Shown one piece after another: positions 36,188 through 43,259 of a stretch of 61,668 nucleotides of DNA. The notes under the pieces were generated by a model, which saw only the letters and a list, made by a program, of their open reading frames with translations, made no database searches and was not told where the DNA came from. This stretch comes from Pseudomonadota bacterium. Its GTDB lineage: Bacteria; Chloroflexota; UBA6077; JAJPGT01. Numbering within the stretch: position 1 is the first letter of the stretch; each line of letters opens with the position of its first letter. The stretch spans positions 1 to 61,668 of the forward strand of contig JAJPGT010000098.1 of NCBI GenBank assembly GCA_021325655.1. The letters are read 5' to 3'. The translations under genes and the position numbers were made by a program.

Positions 36188-37639
36188 ATGCGGCGCACAC
36201 TGGGCTTCGAAGCGCCAATCGCGGTTGCGCTCTCTGCCGCTCTCATGTGGCTAGGCCATGTTGCTCGCCCCGCGACGCTGCACTCGCGTAAAGAGGCCCA
36301 GGCCAGGCATGCCCCCGCCCCACCGAAGCGGCCGTGCCGCCCATCCGCGGCCAGGCTCCTCTTCTTGTGCACGCGGCTGCTCCTCATCGCCTTCCTCACT
36401 ACTAGCTGCGGCATCCCCGAGGCGATTGACAACCTGACCAACGCTGCCACCAACGCGACCAACAAGTCCGTCGCCACCCTTGATGACGCCATCAATGCCC
36501 TCGACAGCCCTTTGGTCGACTGGCAGCGCGTCCTGCAGGATGCTATCGCCAAGCTGGATAGCGACCTGCAGAAGACCGTCCGCAACGACCTGTCTGATGT
36601 GCTCACCCGGGGCGTTTCGACAGCGAGTGGCGAGTTCAGATGCGACTTTGACTTCATCCGCACGAGGATCCGCCAGGAGCTAATCTTGATACGCGCGAAA
36701 CTCCTGGGAACAGAAGTTGACTATCGCCAACCCGCGCTGTGCAATGTCGTTCCGCTAGCCGTCGATGTGTCCCGCATATCAAGCGGTGACCTTAACCGAC
36801 TCGAGTTTTACGGGTACGATTTCGATGCTACGCCAGAGGTACAAGTGGAGCTGGTCAGTGATGCTTGCACCGAGGATGTGACTAAGAAATTGACCAAGCC
36901 GACGCATTATCACCTGATACTCAACTTGGGAGGCAATGGCGTAACACTACGACCAGACAGTCAAATGTTAATATTCAAGTGGAACGGAAATCCGATGTCG
37001 ACGATTTCCGTCATCCAGCCGCGCACGCCGGTCTGCCGAACGATGGTCACGACTGTCCCGGTGAAGTCGATCACCTTTATCCCCGCACATACACGCGGGG
37101 ATAAGGACTTCAAGTCGCACGGACCCAAAGTGCGCGCTGATGTTACCGTACTTCCATTCAGTGATCACGTGGGCGCGATTGTTGCGATGACTGCCGCGGA
37201 AACAGTGTCGGATTGGACAACAGCCAGCGGGTTCATGGGATATCAGATCTATAAGGCGGATCCTGGCTGGAAGATCCAGCGCTTGATCCTGAACTCCTAC
37301 GAGAGCAGTTATGAGTACACCGACTCCAATGTGACCGAGGATCTGTTCTTCGAAGGAAGTGGCGGACCTGTTAACAAGTTCGAGTTCATGGGCGACGCCC
37401 CGGGAGATGACGCCGGCGTCCAGACAATGGTCACCGTGCATTTCAATGCGTTGCGTCTGCAGTTGATAGAGGATGCGAATTGCGTATCGCCTACCACGGT
37501 GTTGGGAATGCAGCGGGCGAAGCAGATCAGAACCGAAACCTTTGAGCGCCTGCGGCCGGCAATTGAGCGCGTTGCTCCGGAGGTCAGGACCCTCGAACCG
37601 GCGGTGTTTCTGGCGCCTCCTCGGGCGAATGTCCGTTAG
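36188..37639 (+). CDS. atypical lower-GC gene, possible lipoprotein of unknown function
   Basis: About 483 residues if ATG 36188 is used. A hydrophobic stretch LLFLCTRLLLIAFLTTSCG ends in a lipobox-like TTSC, suggesting that the true start could be the TTG near 36367, giving a typical lipoprotein. Next comes a helical region (DNLTNAATNATNKSVATLDDAINAL, about 110 residues), then a beta-rich domain (LNRLEFYGYDFDATPEVQVELV) resembling IPT/Ig-like folds, and a last domain ending in Pro-rich residues. By eye its GC is close to 50-55%, far below neighbours, with ATA and TTA codons rare elsewhere here. This points to recent transfer. No family recognised. Confidence 0.6.
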   Translation: MRRTLGFEAPIAVALSAALMWLGHVARPATLHSRKEAQARHAPAPPKRPCRPSAARLLFLCTRLLLIAFLTTSCGIPEAIDNLTNAATNATNKSVATLDDAINALDSPLVDWQRVLQDAIAKLDSDLQKTVRNDLSDVLTRGVSTASGEFRCDFDFIRTRIRQELILIRAKLLGTEVDYRQPALCNVVPLAVDVSRISSGDLNRLEFYGYDFDATPEVQVELVSDACTEDVTKKLTKPTHYHLILNLGGNGVTLRPDSQMLIFKWNGNPMSTISVIQPRTPVCRTMVTTVPVKSITFIPAHTRGDKDFKSHGPKVRADVTVLPFSDHVGAIVAMTAAETVSDWTTASGFMGYQIYKADPGWKIQRLILNSYESSYEYTDSNVTEDLFFEGSGGPVNKFEFMGDAPGDDAGVQTMVTVHFNALRLQLIEDANCVSPTTVLGMQRAKQIRTETFERLRPAIERVAPEVRTLEPAVFLAPPRANVR

Positions 37640-37714
37640 CTCGACTGGGAGCGGAGGTCTGCTGGGCCACGTAGCTCCTGGGTTTGGGAGCCTCGCCCGC
37701 CGAACGTCACCAGC

Positions 37715-37873
37715 CATGGCGACCTCCCCACGGGGCCAGATGGACCGGGGGAGTACGAGACGTTCCTGAGCCGGCTGCGCGCCGCCACCGAGCCGTTCCT
37801 GCCCGATGCCCACCTGCCCGCCCGGCCGGGCTTCGGAGTGGAGCTTGGCGACCACTGGGAGCGCGTGGGGTAG
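37715..37873 (+). pseudogene. 3' fragment of a lost gene
   Basis: The frame from 37715 to TAG 37871 reads with strong high-GC codon bias and protein-like content: EYETFLSRLRAATEPFLPDA, then PGFGVELGDHWERVG. There is no start codon or ribosome site, and upstream sequence in this frame loses coding character and meets the stop of the preceding gene at 37637-37639. I read it as the C-terminal end of a gene whose front was removed when the neighbouring lower-GC DNA arrived. Confidence 0.35.
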
Positions 37874-37926
37874 GGGGCGAGGCCGCCCGGGCCCAGCCGG
37901 GTGGCCGGGCTCGGGCGGGTGCTGCG

Positions 37927-38814
37927 TTAGGATGCCGCCTGGCGCGAGGCGGCCAGGCTCGCCTCGAAGGCGCGCAGCCGGCGGAGCGTCGCGGCCGGGG
38001 TGGGGTCGACCAGCCGGCCGGGGCGGCGCGGAGAGCGCTCCGCCAGGCACCCGGCCCGGACCAGGCGGGCCATGAGCCGGGCGTAGCTCACCTGGGACAG
38101 CCCGCTCTCGGTGCAGATCCAGCGGCGTCCCGGCAGCGCCCTGTTGGCTTTCGCCCCTTGGTGGAGCGTCACCACCAGCCGCTCCAGCGCCGCTTGGTGG
38201 CGCCCGGGCGCCACCCGGCGGAACGGCTCGCCCTGCTCCCAGGCCAGCGCGGCGCACTCCGCCCGCCGCAGCCGCCGATCAACTACCCAGCGCGACGTCC
38301 CCAGGCGGCGCGCCACCTCGGTGACCGGCAGCCCTTCTACCCGGTGCAGCAGGAAGACCTGCCGCTCCGGCTCAGAGAGGTGTTCCAGCAGCTCCCGGAA
38401 CGCCACCGCCTCGGACCAGAGGCGCCCGTCCACGCTCGTGTGGGTGTTGAGCAGCTCAGCCACTTCGTCGTGGTCGAGGCTCAGCACCTGCACGCTCCGC
38501 CAGCGTCGCTCGTGCGCGTGCGCCTTCACGTAGCGCGCCAGCGCCCAGCCGAAGGAGCCGCGGGTATAGGCGCCGAAGCTGCCCTGCTCAGGCCGCCAGC
38601 GCCGGGCCAGCTCGGCGATGATGATCCAACTCTGCTGGACCAGATCGCCGAACTCGAGCGCGCCCGGCAGCATCCCGCGCCGGGCGCGATAGCGCCCGAG
38701 GACTGGCGCGAGCTGCGGCGCCAGCTCCGCGTAGAGGGCTTCGAGCGCGCCCTCCCGGCCGGCGCGGTACTCCAGCGCGAGCGCGGAGGCGCGATCCGGC
38801 ACCGCCGCGTCCAT
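37927..38814 (-). CDS. sigma-70 family (ECF-like) RNA polymerase sigma factor with C-terminal extension
   Basis: 295 residues. Region 2 is visible at about 20-95 (LEFGDLVQQSWIIIAELARRW, GSFGAYTRGSFGWALARYVKAH), and region 4 at about 140-180 (LSEPERQVFLLHRVEGLPVTEVARRLGTSRWVVDRRLRRAE). A further 100 residues form a second, winged-helix-like domain (ESGLSQVSYARLMARLVRAGCL), absent from ordinary ECF factors. There is no anti-sigma gene. Its ATG overlaps the stop of the preceding TM-protein gene (ATGA), so it is the last gene of a coupled three-gene operon behind an SOS box. Confidence 0.82.
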   Translation of the reverse strand: MDAAVPDRASALALEYRAGREGALEALYAELAPQLAPVLGRYRARRGMLPGALEFGDLVQQSWIIIAELARRWRPEQGSFGAYTRGSFGWALARYVKAHAHERRWRSVQVLSLDHDEVAELLNTHTSVDGRLWSEAVAFRELLEHLSEPERQVFLLHRVEGLPVTEVARRLGTSRWVVDRRLRRAECAALAWEQGEPFRRVAPGRHQAALERLVVTLHQGAKANRALPGRRWICTESGLSQVSYARLMARLVRAGCLAERSPRRPGRLVDPTPAATLRRLRAFEASLAASRQAAS

Positions 38815-39086
38815 CAGCCCCCTCCTCGCAACGCCTGCACGAGCATCCCGACGAGCGTGCTGATGAACGTGGCGGCGACTGCGAGCAGGATCGCGTTCAG
38901 CTTGCTCTCCAGGCGGTCGTGCGCGTGGGCCAGATCGTCCAGCCGGGCGCCCACCACCCGGCCATAGGCGCAGCCGCGCTCGTCCAATCGTTCGGCTAGC
39001 GTCTGAGCGTCGCGGGCCACGCCACCACGCCGCCGGCGTGCCGCGCCCCAGCGCCGGAGCGCCTCAGCGAGAGGATCAGCACTCAT
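38814..39086 (-). CDS. coiled-coil plus single-TM protein, XhlA-like in layout
   Basis: 90 residues: a basic N-terminus, an amphipathic helix or coiled coil (VVGARLDDLAHAHDRLESKLN) and one C-terminal membrane helix (AILLAVAATFISTLVGMLVQAL). The layout matches XhlA-type proteins of prophage PBSX, which work with a holin, but the sequence match is weak. Both ends overlap neighbours by ATGA junctions (39083-39086 and 38812-38816), showing tight translational coupling. SOS-controlled by position. Confidence 0.6.
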   Translation of the reverse strand: MSADPLAEALRRWGAARRRRGGVARDAQTLAERLDERGCAYGRVVGARLDDLAHAHDRLESKLNAILLAVAATFISTLVGMLVQALRGGG

Positions 39087-39382
39087 TCGCCTGCCCCCAT
39101 CGCCCGGCCGATCTCCTCCAGACTGCGCGCCAGCGCCTGGGAGAGCGAATCGGCCGCCTGATCGTCCAGCATGTACCGCGTCCGGAGCACACGGCAGAGG
39201 GTCTCAATCTGCCGCCTGGCCTCCTGCACCTCGCCGCGGGCGTGAAGCTCGCGGATGACGTCGCGCAGCAGGCGCACCTCCTCGTCGAGCCCGCCCGAGT
39301 CCTCCAGCGCCGCCGCCTGCCCGGCCGGGGGCTCCCCGGGAGCCGCCACGCCCAGGCGCCGCGCCCGATGCCGTCCCGCCAT
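39083..39382 (-). CDS. small helical protein, first gene of SOS-boxed operon
   Basis: 99 residues from ATG 39382, chosen because GGAGG lies five bases upstream; a TTG at 39394 would lie inside the operator. An Arg-rich N-terminus (MAGRHRARRLGVAAPGEPP) is followed by helices: LDEEVRLLRDVIRELHARGE, ETLCRVLRTRYMLDDQAADS and LARSLEEIGRAM. The pattern of basic Gly/Ala/Pro tail, then L-x-E-E-x-x-LLR and a second LLRTRY-like helix resembles small proteins often found in phage or mobile-element contexts of high-GC bacteria. This resemblance is from memory of the pattern. Function unknown, perhaps DNA binding. Confidence 0.6.
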   Translation of the reverse strand: MAGRHRARRLGVAAPGEPPAGQAAALEDSGGLDEEVRLLRDVIRELHARGEVQEARRQIETLCRVLRTRYMLDDQAADSLSQALARSLEEIGRAMGAGE

Positions 39383-39392
39383 GCCATCCTCC

Positions 39393-39412
39393 AATAGAAC
39401 ATTTGTTCTATT
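39393..39412. promoter_or_regulatory. LexA (SOS) box, GAAC-N4-GTTC type
   Basis: AATAGAAC-ATTT-GTTCTATT: 8-base perfect arms around four bases. The core GAACATTTGTTC fits the Gram-positive/Actinobacterial/green non-sulfur LexA consensus. It directly abuts the GGAGG of the first gene of the sigma-factor operon and lies just downstream of a promoter, ideal for repression. Confidence 0.8.
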
Positions 39413-39423
39413 CTCTAGCGCTG

Positions 39424-39453
39424 AGTCTAGGCGGCCTGCGAGCCGGGCGTCAA
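39424..39453 (-). promoter_or_regulatory. sigma-70-type promoter of the SOS-boxed operon
   Basis: On the - strand TTGACG (39448-39453) and TAGACT (39424-39429) are separated by 18 bases. The predicted start near 39417 puts the LexA box at about +5 to +24. Confidence 0.55.
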
Positions 39454-39547
39454 TGCCCCGGCGTCATGACATTCCCCATTGGCCAAAGTGGCGCCTCGGC
39501 GGCCGGCCCCGGACGCTTCGGTACAATCCAGGCGGAGGAGCCGCTGG

Positions 39548-40666
39548 ATGGCACGCATCGACGACGTGAAACGCTGGAAGGAGCACCTGGCTCAGGAGCG
39601 TGACGGCCAGGTGCTGTACCGAGCACTGAGCCAGGCGGACACCAACAAAGAGCGCGCTGAGGTGTGGCGCGAGCTGGCCGCCACCGAGGAGCGCCACGCC
39701 GCCCGCTGGGCCGAGAAGCTCCGCGAGGCCGGCGAACCGGTCCGCGACGACTGGCGCCCGAGCTGGCGCGCCCGCTTGCTGGCGTTCGCCGCCCGGCGGT
39801 TCGGGGTACAGGCCGTCGCCCCGCTCATCACCACGCTGGAGGCGGGCGAGGCCGACAGCTATGCCGGACATGCCGACGCCCAGGACTTCGTCGCCGACGA
39901 GCAGCGCGCCCAGCGCCTGATGGCCGAGGTTGCCAACGGCAGGGTTTCTCCGGCCGAGCACATCATTGGCCGCGAGCGTTGGCACCGCAGCGATGCGGGC
40001 GGGAGCCTGCGCGCCGCCATCTTCGGCATCAACGACGGCCTGGTCTCTAACCTGAGCCTGGTGATGGGCGTGGCCGGCGCCAGCCAGGAGAACACCAGCT
40101 TCGTCCTGCTCGCCGGCGTGGCCGGCCTGCTGGCCGGGGCGTTCTCCATGGGTGCAGGCGAGTATGTCTCCGTCAGTTCGCAGCGCGAGCTGTTCGAGCG
40201 CCAGCTCGCGCTCGAGCGCGAAGAGCTGGAGCTGGCTCCCGAGGAGGAGGAACAGGAACTGGCGCTGATCTACCGCGCCAAGGGGATTCCCAAGGCGGAG
40301 GCCGAGCGGCTGGCCCGCGCGCTTATGCGGGACAAGGGCGCGGCGCTCGATACGCTCGCACGCGAGGAGCTGGGTCTCAATCCGGAGGAGCTCGGCTCCC
40401 CGTGGAGCGTGGCAATCTCCTCCTTCCTTTCGTTCGCTAGCGGCGCCCTGATCCCCGTCCTACCTTACATCGTCCTGTCCGGCTGGCTGGCGTTTGTGCT
40501 GAGCGCGCTGCTGTCGGCACTGGCGCTCTTCGGGGTTGGCGCGGCCGTCTCCCTGTTCACCGGCCGCGGGGTGCTCTTCAGTGGCCTGCGGATGCTGCTC
40601 ATCGGCACAGGCGCGGCCACGGTGACGTACGGGGTCGGCCACCTGCTCGGCGTCGCGGTCTCGTAG
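39548..40666 (+). CDS. ferritin-like domain fused to VIT1/CCC1 family metal transporter
   Basis: 372 residues from ATG 39548, with GGAGGAG nine bases upstream. Residues about 1-150 are a rubrerythrin-like four-helix domain (VWRELAATEERHAARWAEKL with the ExxH iron motif). Residues about 160-372 are the VIT1/CCC1 transporter: AAIFGINDGLVSNLSLVMGVAGA, SMGAGEYVSVSSQRE, a hydrophilic metal-binding helix region, and three C-terminal helices. Such MbfA-type proteins export iron or manganese. A TACAAT -10-like element lies at 39522. The - strand SOS operon is divergent from it. Confidence 0.88.
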   Translation: MARIDDVKRWKEHLAQERDGQVLYRALSQADTNKERAEVWRELAATEERHAARWAEKLREAGEPVRDDWRPSWRARLLAFAARRFGVQAVAPLITTLEAGEADSYAGHADAQDFVADEQRAQRLMAEVANGRVSPAEHIIGRERWHRSDAGGSLRAAIFGINDGLVSNLSLVMGVAGASQENTSFVLLAGVAGLLAGAFSMGAGEYVSVSSQRELFERQLALEREELELAPEEEEQELALIYRAKGIPKAEAERLARALMRDKGAALDTLAREELGLNPEELGSPWSVAISSFLSFASGALIPVLPYIVLSGWLAFVLSALLSALALFGVGAAVSLFTGRGVLFSGLRMLLIGTGAATVTYGVGHLLGVAVS

Positions 40667-40685
40667 CGGGCCGGCTGCCGCGCGG

Positions 40686-40907
40686 CTAGCGGCGTGCCAG
40701 CAGGTTCAGCACCAGGGTCAGGACCAGGCTCAGGATCAGGCTCGTCGCCAGCGGAATCCAGATCACCACGCCGTCCCGCTGGAACACCAGGTCGCCAGGC
40801 AGCCGTGGCAGACCCAGGCGTCCGACCAGCAGCAGCAGCCCGCCCAGCAGGGCCAGCGCGATCCCGCCGATCAGCAGCAGCCGCCCGAGCGCGACCAGTT
40901 CGGGCAT
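40686..40907 (-). CDS. DUF2905 family membrane protein
   Basis: 73 residues with two membrane helices. It has the DUF2905 pattern: LGRLLLIGGIALALLGGLLLLVGRL, then the polar loop LPRLPGDLVFQRDGVVIWIPLATS, and a second helix. The length is standard. Function is unknown across the family. Its stop is 19 bases from the VIT1-type gene's stop (convergent). Confidence 0.88.
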   Translation of the reverse strand: MPELVALGRLLLIGGIALALLGGLLLLVGRLGLPRLPGDLVFQRDGVVIWIPLATSLILSLVLTLVLNLLARR

Positions 40908-40959
40908 TCAGAGCTCCTCGGTGTCTGAAGGCTGGAACGCGCCCCGTGCGTGCCCGGCG

Positions 40960-41220
40960 CTAGTGCCGGGAGAGGCGCCTTTCACTATAGCCCGCCGCGG
41001 CCCGCCACTCCACGGTTTCTCCGATCCACTCCCCGTTCTCGGGCAGGGACCGGGCAGCCTGGCGCAGCACAACCGCCTCCAGAGCGCGAGCCGAGCGCAG
41101 CGCGTGCTCCGCGAGCTCGCGCTGCCGGGGCGACAGCGGCGTCCGTTCGCGCAGGATCTGCAGCCCCAGCAGTACACTGGTCAGGTGGGTCAGAAGCTCG
41201 TGAAGCTCGTGATCGCTCAT
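40960..41220 (-). CDS. mini-protein resembling a lone histidine-kinase dimerisation (DHp) domain, copy 1
   Basis: 86 residues from ATG 41220. The core LLTHLTSVLLGLQILRERTPLS followed by PRQRELAEHALRSARALEAVV reads as a helix-loop-helix hairpin like the HisKA dimerisation and phosphoacceptor domain, with His in LTHLTS at the H-box position. No ATPase domain follows. Its neighbour, 93 bases upstream, is a paralogue with 77 identical bases in the same place. Ribosome site is weak. Function unknown; a phosphorelay or a scaffold is conceivable. Confidence 0.55.
   Translation of the reverse strand: MSDHELHELLTHLTSVLLGLQILRERTPLSPRQRELAEHALRSARALEAVVLRQAARSLPENGEWIGETVEWRAAAGYSERRLSRH
41093..41169 (-). 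repeat. 77-base direct repeat, copy 1
   Basis: This stretch is identical, by my reading, to 41465-41541. It encodes the central helices of the two tandem mini-proteins. Flanking coding sequence is clearly diverged, which suggests gene conversion after duplication. Confidence 0.85.
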
Positions 41221-41313
41221 CGGTCCAGCCCTGGGCTCTGTCGGCTGTCCCAGCCCAACGCACGTCGTATGCCGCGACACGATCTCCAGCGGCCGGACCG
41301 GGCGCGACTCCCT

Positions 41314-41616
41314 CTAGCGCCGTCTGGAGCCATTGGTGGGGTTGGGCCGGCGCTCAGCCGCCGACCAGCGGGTTGGCTCGGGCGAGTCGCCCCTCGGGTC
41401 CGTGAGGGGCTCCGCGACCTGGCGCGCGATCTGCTCGACCAGCAGGGTGCGCAGCGCCTGGCCGGAGCGCAGCGCGTGCTCCGCGAGCTCGCGCTGCCGG
41501 GGCGACAGCGGCGTCCGTTCGCGCAGGATCTGCAGCCCCAGTAGCACGCTGGTCAAGTGGGTCAGGATCGCATGAGTCTCGTGGTCGGACAATCTCAGGT
41601 CCATCGCGCCAGCCAC
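41314..41616 (-). CDS. mini-protein resembling a lone DHp domain, copy 2
   Basis: 100 residues from GTG 41616 (GAGG eight bases upstream); ATG 41604 is an alternative. The core ILTHLTSVLLGLQILRERTPL and SPRQRELAEHALRSGQAL matches copy 1, while the C-terminal third (polar, Arg/Pro-rich) differs. As with copy 1 no kinase catalytic domain is present. The two genes lie head to tail on the - strand, 93 bases apart, offset 372 bases. Function unknown. Confidence 0.55.
   Translation of the reverse strand: MAGAMDLRLSDHETHAILTHLTSVLLGLQILRERTPLSPRQRELAEHALRSGQALRTLLVEQIARQVAEPLTDPRGDSPEPTRWSAAERRPNPTNGSRRR
41465..41541 (-). repeat. 77-base direct repeat, copy 2
   Basis: Second copy of the repeat described at 41093-41169, in the same codon phase. 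Confidence 0.85.
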
Positions 41617-41823
41617 CCAATCGACCTCAAGCGCATGACGCGTGCCGCTCCGCTGTTCGGAGACCAGCGCTCGCCGTCCGCACTACGCTCATGTCCCCGC
41701 GGCCTCGTCGATCTCCCGGGCGGCTCTGGCACCCACACGCCCCAGGGCTGTCGAAGTCCTTCGCGCTCGGCGCCCTGCTGGAGCTGATCCAGCCCATCTC
41801 AGATCTTCGTCGCGCTCGAGCAT

Positions 41824-41852
41824 TTGACAAAACGTAAGACTCTCGCTAGAGT
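41824..41852 (+). promoter_or_regulatory. strong sigma-70-type promoter of the TPR gene
   Basis: TTGACA (41824-41829) and TAGAGT (41847-41852) with 17-base spacing, in a small AT-rich stretch. The predicted leader to the TTG start at 41912 is about 53 bases. Confidence 0.65.
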
Positions 41853-41911
41853 GCGCGCAGTGGTTCTCGCTCGTCCCTGGCGCAAGCCGAATCCCGTTCC
41901 AGGGAGGCAGC

Positions 41912-43078
41912 TTGGCCCAGCGTCGTCGACGGCGCTCCGGACCGCGGTGGGGGCTGGTACTGGCCCTGCTGGGGGCTGGAGCGGTAGCTGCCATGGCCGG
42001 TTCCTCTCTGGTCGGGCTCCGACCACCAGTTCCGAGTCCCCTCTCCCTGCAGCTATTCCCACCTACGGCCACTCCGACCCCACTCCCCACCCCTACCCCC
42101 ACGCCGGAAACGGCAGAGTCGTTCCTGGCACGTGGCGCCGCGCTGCTCGGGCAGGGCCGCTGGAGCGACGCCGCGGCCGCCTTCGAGCAGGCCGCAGCGC
42201 TCCAGCCAACCTCCGCGGCGGCCGAGGCGGGCTGGGCGCAGGCGCTGCTCTTCAGCAACCGGGTAGATGGCGCGCTCAAGCACGCCGAGCGGGCGGCGCA
42301 GCTCGACCACGCCAGCAGCCAGGTTCAAACGGTGCTCGCGCTCGCGCGCAACTGGGCCGGGCAGACCGACGAGGCGATCGGCGCCGCGCGGCGGGCGCTG
42401 GAACTGGACCCGGCGAACGCCCGCGCGCAGGCCTATCTGGCCGAGAGCTACGCGGACAAGTACCGGCTGGCCGAAGCCGACGCCGCCCTGGCCAAGGCGC
42501 TGGCGAGCGCTGGCGACGACCCGGAGGTCCAGCGGGTGCGCGGTTACCTCGCCGAGGCCCGAGCGGACTACCAGGCGGCGGTGGTCGCCTACCAGCGCGC
42601 GGTTAGCCTCGCCCCTCAGGATTCCTACCTGTACCTGGCCCTTGGCAACGCCTATCGGGCGCAGAAGGACTACGACCAGGCGCTCAAGGCGTATCAGCGG
42701 GCCGCCGAGCTGAATCCCCAGGATGCGCGGATCGAGGCGGCGATCGGGAGCGTCCACTACCAGCTCGAGGAGTATCAGAGCGCCCTTCAGCACTACCAGC
42801 GCGCCGCGGAGCTCGACCCGCAGTACGCCACGGCGCCCGGCCAGCTCGGCTGGATCTACTACGTCCAGAAGCAGTACGACACCGCCCGACCGTACCTGGA
42901 GCGGGCTGCCAGCCTGGAGAAGAACGCGCTGCGCAAGGCGCAGTACCTGCACGCCCTCGGCTGGATCAACCTGAAGGCCGGCAACAAGCAGGCGGCGCGC
43001 GACGATTTCACCCAGGCGCTCCAGCTCGATCCGAGCCTTCAGGGCGCTCGCGACGGCCTGCAGGCGCTGGGCGGCTAA
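41912..43078 (+). CDS. membrane-anchored TPR repeat protein
   Basis: 388 residues starting at TTG 41912, which has GGGAGG five bases upstream. A basic N-terminus and one hydrophobic segment (GLVLALLGAGAVAAMAGSSL) suggest an anchor or signal. A Thr-Pro linker follows (ATPTPLPTPTPTPETAES). Eight to nine TPR units fill the rest, e.g. YLYLALGNAYRAQKDYDQAL and YLHALGWINLKAGNKQAARD. TPR arrays bind proteins; the partner is unknown. It has its own consensus promoter. Confidence 0.85.
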   Translation: MAQRRRRRSGPRWGLVLALLGAGAVAAMAGSSLVGLRPPVPSPLSLQLFPPTATPTPLPTPTPTPETAESFLARGAALLGQGRWSDAAAAFEQAAALQPTSAAAEAGWAQALLFSNRVDGALKHAERAAQLDHASSQVQTVLALARNWAGQTDEAIGAARRALELDPANARAQAYLAESYADKYRLAEADAALAKALASAGDDPEVQRVRGYLAEARADYQAAVVAYQRAVSLAPQDSYLYLALGNAYRAQKDYDQALKAYQRAAELNPQDARIEAAIGSVHYQLEEYQSALQHYQRAAELDPQYATAPGQLGWIYYVQKQYDTARPYLERAASLEKNALRKAQYLHALGWINLKAGNKQAARDDFTQALQLDPSLQGARDGLQALGG

Positions 43079-43259
43079 CCTGCCCAGCGCGGAACCGCGG
43101 CGCTTGTGATGCGTCTCTGATGTTGAGGCGCCGATCCGCGATGGTACGCTAGCGGGAGTGTGGCGCTCTCTGCCGTGCGCCTGCCGCGCCGCCGGCGGGA
43201 CATGGCCTCTGGCGCGGACCGCCGGCCTGGCGTCACATACGGTGAAGGGGTACACAAAC

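Noticed and set aside
39083..39394. TTG 39394 as start of the first SOS-operon gene
   Set aside because: It lies inside the LexA box and upstream of the GGAGG; ATG 39382 has ideal spacing.
39479..39486. TTGGCCAA palindrome upstream of the VIT1-type gene
   Set aside because: Only eight bases and common in GC-rich DNA; no further evidence of an operator.
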